A DNA stretch of 64,000 bases from Ciona intestinalis (taxonomy: Eukaryota > Chordata > Ascidiacea > Phlebobranchia > Cionidae). The translations under genes and the position numbers were made by a program. Positions within the stretch are counted from its first letter, which is position 1; each line of letters opens with the position of its first letter. The notes beneath the pieces are model-generated. The model made no database searches, was not told the DNA's origin, and saw nothing but the letters and a program-made list of their open reading frames with translations. Location of the stretch: positions 1-64,000 of the forward strand of contig NW_004191389.1 of the NCBI RefSeq assembly GCF_000224145.3, read 5' to 3'. Of this stretch, positions 58,818 to 64,000 are shown in pieces.

Positions 58818-61800
58818 TTACCTCAGTACAACATGATTTAGATAATTGTGTAAGGTTTCGTTGCCCAAAATTTGAACGTGTTTGTTACCAGGCATTGGTA
58901 CATCATATACAGGTTGCGTTTGCATTGTTTTCCACTTAAGACAAGCTGAACCACTGAATCTGTTCACTGTACCATCACCATCGCCATCAACCATAGATGG
59001 AGATTGGTCGGGAAATAAATCTTCATCATACATCAATACCTGGGTGGAAATGGAAACCATAGTTGGAATTAGCAAGGATAAGAACATAAGGTTCTAATAT
59101 TAGGGGCTAAAGCTCAGCAGTGCGACATGTTTTGGATATTTGGTAGATGGACAAGTAAAGGCATTTTTATTGGGCCACAGCATTGTTTAAACAACCATAC
59201 TTTAGTTTATGGCATGGGATGACAGTAAGCCACATAGCTTTTGTCTTTTCGTTAAGAATATTTTTAATCTTCGCTACCGTAATCACAAGGACAAATAAAA
59301 TTGTTATTAATATTAGAACATGAGTGTCTGACTATGTTGATACTTGAATATTAAATACAGAAACAACAAAATAATTAATTTACTGGTGGTTTATCAGAAT
59401 GTTGTTAATTACAATGTAATGTATCTTATATGTAAATATTATTAATTATTATAACCATGTCATAAACATTACTGAGGTGGACATAGCAATAAAATCCTGT
59501 ATGAAAACAATTAAGCAGTAAACCCATAACACTTATTAAGTATACTAAATCAATGAAACCTAATAATTTAAACAATAAAGAACTCATTTGAATGAACATA
59601 ATAAACTACTAGCTTGCTTTAAAATTAAATAATAATAAATGAGAATTCATTCTCATAGTACCTTTAACAGAAAAATAATATTTAAGAATTTATTGTCATA
59701 AAACTACATTAAGCAGATAAAAAAAAAATTAAGAATTTATTGTCATAATTATTGTCATAATACATTACATTTACATTAAGCAGATAACCAATACGTTGTT
59801 CCTACCTCTGGTGTGGGAACCAAGCTTGAATACACGCAGTAAACAGGAACTTTGGGTGGTGTGAATTTACCAAGAACCTTCCCATTTTGTTTCCAAAGAT
59901 CCCAGCAACCTTCACAACCAATTCTCTTAAATAAATCTTTGTATTGAAAAACAGTGAAGTTCTGTTTGATGGTCACTACTATGGTTTTTTTGTTATGTGG
60001 CCACAGGTCTGGGTTAGGAAGAACAAAGTCAAAAGCTGGGGCAGTTCGTACCACATTTCGAAGCTTCAGTTTGGGAAGAACCCAGTCATGCCCCTCTGTT
60101 TCACCTAAAACATTTGATAGCCTATTTATTATTCATAACATGGTTGGTTTCATGGTTTGTTTATGGTTGTAATTCTGGCAGCTTCAAATTGCATGACATA
60201 CATATTGTAAACAAGGATACTGGTAACAAAACATTGTTTATATGTAGAATTTGTTGATATATATAATTGCAGTATAACATTCATGTAGATGTAGCAATTA
60301 TGAAACAGACCAATATAGTATTTTATCCACCACAGAAACTTACCTGAAAGCAGTGCTTTTAGAGATTTGACTGAACCAAAATAAGGGGATGAAATGGACA
60401 CAAATGAATCAATGAATTTGTCTTTCCAGGCTTGCGTCTTTTGCTTCAAATAATAATACATGAACATATTGCCCATACTATGCCCAATCACCACTACTTT
60501 GGTGTTGTTGTTGTTGTAGTAAGCAGTCTCTATAAGTGTGCCCAACTTTTTGAAGTAAACTTTATGCTGCACTGTAAATAAAACAAACTCATTAAGACAG
60601 TGCAACAACACAGTTTAATTATGTGCAGTGTTTTTTACTGGCATGTATCAAAACAGTAATTCTGACTAGGTCTTGTTGCTTGGTAGAGGAAACATTCATT
60701 TCAACATTGTTGACATTAAAATCATTTCCCACTGAACAGCTTAGTGTAGGAGTTCTCACTATACTTACATGGTGACAAGCGCCAGTCGAATGGAGCACCA
60801 TAGAGATCTTTTTGCTTCGTATATCCCAGATTACAGGTCATATGGTCAACGAGGGGCGCAAAATATAAACTACCTGTAGGGAACAATATATTATATGTTT
60901 TTATCTGAAAACTGTTGTTATATCCACACACTATTCTAATGTTTAGATATGAAAACTTAAGTTGTATACTTAGTAAAAAACAAACATATGTATAAATAAA
61001 TGAACAAATGTATATAAAAAAGATTTTCTTACAATTGACAATAGTAGTTATTCCACCATAGTGTATTTTACTGTATATATATATTCACCAAAAATGGGTT
61101 ATAAAAGATATATTAATTTACCTATTGCGTATTTATCCTTGTCTAAATATTCAAATGCATAAGTAGATCCAAACCGAGGAACTCTGGTCTGTACACCATA
61201 GTTGTTTCTGACTTGCTTTGTTTCATTGTTGTACAACATCCTGTATGACATCATATACTTAATTTAATATTGTGGTCTGTCTATCACATGATAACGGGTC
61301 ATTGTGCATGTGTCGTGGGATGAAATAACGGACGAGTGGACAATGTACATTCGGACATCAAGTCAGAAGACTACAGGTTACAGCTATTATTAAAATGGAC
61401 ATATCTGGGCGTACGGGCTACTAGTTACTTAGTAAAAACCATAACAATTTATTGTTTATCCTGTGACTTTATTCATACATAAGATTTAAATTATCGGTTT
61501 TAACCTAAACAACACAATATTTTGTTTATGTTTTACTTCACTTAGGTAAACAAAGAGTGGTTCTAATTCTATTTACCAGCATATTATGAAAACATAAGGT
61601 ATTGTTGCTTTGTGAATAAATTGCTTATATCGCAACCATAAAATAATGCGTTCGATGCTGGATGCTGCTACATGCTACCATTGTGGACAGGTGTGTTCTT
61701 GGGCAAGACACCCTAATGAATTGACCAAATTTTCAGCCATAGCAAAAATCAAATACAACCACAAAGTAACAAAAAAACAATACAACCACAAAGTTACATA

Positions 61801-62746
61801 TGCAAAATATGGTGTATTAAACAGGCCACCAGTGTCATTAAACTACTGGCGTTGCTCCGCTACTTGAGGATAAGTAAAAAAAATCATCTTATAAACAACA
61901 AAACATTCCTACTTTATGTTATCAACCCAGCAGTCCACCAGGAACGGCAAAAGTCCATCAAGATTGAGCCACAAACTAAACCAGTCCGATTTCCTTGAAC
62001 AAAGAATGGAAACCACATCTGGTTTGTCTATCTTTGCTTCTAGCTGTGAACCCAAAACTCCAGGTACTGAAAGTAAGTAACTTAAATAATAAAATAAATC
62101 ATTTAAAAAAAACACAGGTGCGTTGTATTAAAGAAAACTTTTAAACAGTTTTTTTTATTTTAGCTTAACAATATCACTAGGAATTGCACAATTTCTCAAC
62201 CAACCATGCAAAATACTTAAATATATTGATGGATATTTAAATTTTACTGCCTGGGATGGTACTCTCCGCTACCAACTAAACTAGTCGGTTGCGGTAACTA
62301 CTGTTTAACACGTTTTTTTTTGGATCAGCCAAATAAAATTTAGTCGGGGTTTTTCACGTTTAGTTGGCTAAGCTTCTGTGCATTACTTATTACAGAAGTA
62401 AGTCAAAATCTACCAACTAAAATTTTAGTCCGGAACAAAAGCAAAATCAAAATTAGGCAGCGACTAGTTTAGTCGATAGCCAAGAACGCCATCCCTGGGA
62501 CAGGTCTTACAAAACCTGTCATAAATATTGGTATATGATTATAAAGACCACAGAACAAACAAAGCATACTTGAATGTACATACTCATTACTATTGGCTTG
62601 CGATTATATTTGTCTGGTGAAACGCAACTTGTCTTCTGGCCAGTATTTTGAGGTTTGGTAAATGTTTGTGTCTGTTGAGACTGAGGTAATAAAATGCAAC
62701 ACATAGCAACTATGAGTACAACACTGAAACAACTTCGTGCATACAT
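58818..62746 (-). CDS. Lysosomal phospholipase A2 / LCAT-family lipase (PLA2G15-like), 429 aa
   Basis: Exons: 62584-62746, 61913-62066, 61122-61240, 60769-60873, 60344-60571, 59806-60104, 58818-59039. The start at 62746 gives a signal peptide (SVVLIVAMCCILL). The oxyanion region IPGVLGSQLEAKIDKP and LYGAPFDWRLSP follow, then the nucleophile elbow VVVIGHSMGNMFMYYYL (catalytic Ser), WKDKFIDSFVSISSPYFGS, VYSSLVPTPE, the catalytic Asp in VDGDGDGTVN, and the catalytic His in PGNKHVQIL. PLA2G15 acts in lysosomes as a phospholipase and transacylase, while LCAT acts on lipoproteins. The WKDK and VPTPE context favours PLA2G15. Cysteines for the lid disulfide are present (CSRKSDW). The human protein is 412 residues, so length agrees. 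No break was seen. Confidence 0.93.
61645..61880 (+). mobile_element. Degraded SINE in a PLA2G15-like intron
   Basis: GGATGCTGCTACATGCTACC, GTGTTCTTGGGCAAGACACC and TTGACCAAATTTTCAGCCAT are family core. The usual AACCCAGTGGTC segment is deleted, and ACAACCACAAAGTTAC is duplicated. Confidence 0.75.
62250..62497. mobile_element. TAGTCGG-type MITE in PLA2G15-like intron 1
   Basis: CTGGGATGGTACTCTCCGCT is mirrored by AGTCGATAGCCAAGAACGCC then ATCCCTGGGA. This is a complete copy with both ends. Confidence 0.87.
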
Positions 62747-64000
62747 GCTAACGATAAAATAATTCAAACGTAAGTGAAATCTAAAAGAAAAATAGCATTG
62801 TTATGGACAATTATAAGACTGCACTACAACCAACGATAAACCTGAAAACTTTCTGATACACCAACGCTTAACGCATCTGCAAGTAAGTCGTAGAAAGATA
62901 TCTTAGAAATGTTATGCCGTTCTTCTGTTCACTATCGCTATCTGCATATCATAAATTATGCATAGCTTTTTGCGGCACCTGCATCCAGTTTCATGCCACA
63001 CACTTACAATACCGTACACAGTAATCGACTTCAGAACAGCTGTGTTTTCATGCGCAGAAATTACCTAACTGCGGTTCATGAATAAAGAAAGAGAAAAACA
63101 GAAAAAGAGACGAACATAGTCTGACCTAGAGTAACCCAGTCGCGCCTCATGATTATATATGTGAGCCAATCACATCGCTATTGAGACAAAAATCTGGGCG
63201 TTTTCTTTACACTAATATCCCACTGTCAATAACGTTATATAAGAAAGTTACGCAACATGGTTAACAAAATGACGCAGCAACCACTTCACCGCTAATAACC
63301 CCTTTTGATCGGCCGTTCGCTACATCTCCTTTTTACTACTAACTAGACAACTGTGCCTAATCTCACAAGCAGGCTGTAGATAATTATACATTACTGGCCA
63401 GTGTGTTATCACAAGCAAATGTCTAATAAGAAAATCTTCAGTGCAAACTTAAATAGAAAATTCAATAACTCAACTTCACAGTAACAATGCATCGCAGCGG
63501 CTTAATTCGTATCTGAAATTTTTCATAATATTATTTCATATACCTTCAAGTAAATTCCAAATGTACCTTACCTGGCTGATCTTTATATTATCCCTTTGGG
63601 TGGATGTGTCGGTTTGTAAACATTAAAGTCAATATACAGTACATACGTCAATATTTAAAAGTACTTTGTGTGATAACATAAACATTCTGTACAGTAGATC
63701 AGACAGTATGACCTGTTAAGCAAGCATTTTGAAATAATCAACTAAAACAAGCTCCAATGAAACAACAAGGTAGAACCTAACCTAGTAGAATAAATGTTGA
63801 GCAAACCAACGAATGAATATTAAACCAGACAAAAAAGTGTGAAAAGCGAAAAAACATACAAAACATTTTTGTTCAAGGAGATGGGTTCTAAACTCTCTTT
63901 TTTAGTTAATTGTCAGCAATAATTCACACAAACAAGTAAGCAGTGATATTGTTTACATAAAGAAAGGTTTTGCTCGTTTTCTGTTGGATATTTGTACAAG
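62747..64000. other. Upstream flank of the PLA2G15-like gene
   Basis: No coding exon was recognised. A CCAAT box (GAGCCAATCACATCGC, near 63163) with TTATATATG just upstream could belong to a promoter. The AT-rich remainder shows no repeat family. Confidence 0.45.

Overview
The window is eukaryotic, AT-rich and intron-dense, and is best explained as tunicate DNA, most likely Ciona. The case rests on nine genes with short chordate-like exons packed into 64 kb, abundant roughly 190 bp terminal-inverted-repeat MITEs and tRNA-headed SINEs of the kind described in Ciona, and two roughly 1 kb tandem near-copies that abut 50-N gaps, as expected when the two haplotypes of a very polymorphic genome fail to merge. 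I assembled the exons by hand from ORFs, GT-AG sites and phase; no database was searched.

Layout, left to right. 1-2.9 kb: no gene seen. 2.9-4.6 kb: two intronless small heat-shock protein genes, head to head around a 367 bp heat-shock promoter. 6.5-9.2 kb (+): a five-exon, 301-residue protein of unknown function with one membrane segment. 10.0-20.3 kb (-): the complete 18-exon ZMYND11/BS69 gene. 20.8-26.5 kb (+): CLPTM1L, divergent from ZMYND11, partly lost in a gap and with one exon present twice. 27.7-36.4 kb (-): a PDIA1-like protein disulfide isomerase with extra tandem exons. 37.7-53.4 kb (-): SUPT16H, the FACT subunit SPT16, complete except for one exon lost in a 169-N gap. 54.1-58.4 kb (+): a SPATA16-like TPR gene with MITEs in five consecutive introns. 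58.8-62.7 kb (-): a PLA2G15/LCAT-family lipase. 62.7-64 kb: promoter-side sequence without a recognised gene.

The most notable observation is in the disulfide isomerase gene. Three stretches of the protein each have a second, diverged exon beside the standard one: the first active-site exon (CVHC beside CGHC), a b-domain exon, and the second active-site exon (CKYS beside CGHC). There are also two alternative 3' ends, one ending in KDEL and the other in a lysine-rich tail ending in KKEL. Splice phases match within each pair. The alternative set resembles, from memory, features of vertebrate PDILT, the testis-specific paralogue with degenerate active sites and a lysine-rich KEEL tail. A single gene may therefore make both a P4HB-like and a PDILT-like chaperone by splicing.

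Functionally the window is a mix of stress and ER proteostasis genes (sHSPs, PDI), chromatin and elongation genes (ZMYND11, SPT16) and membrane or lipid genes (CLPTM1L, PLA2G15). I see no operon and no sign that they form one system.
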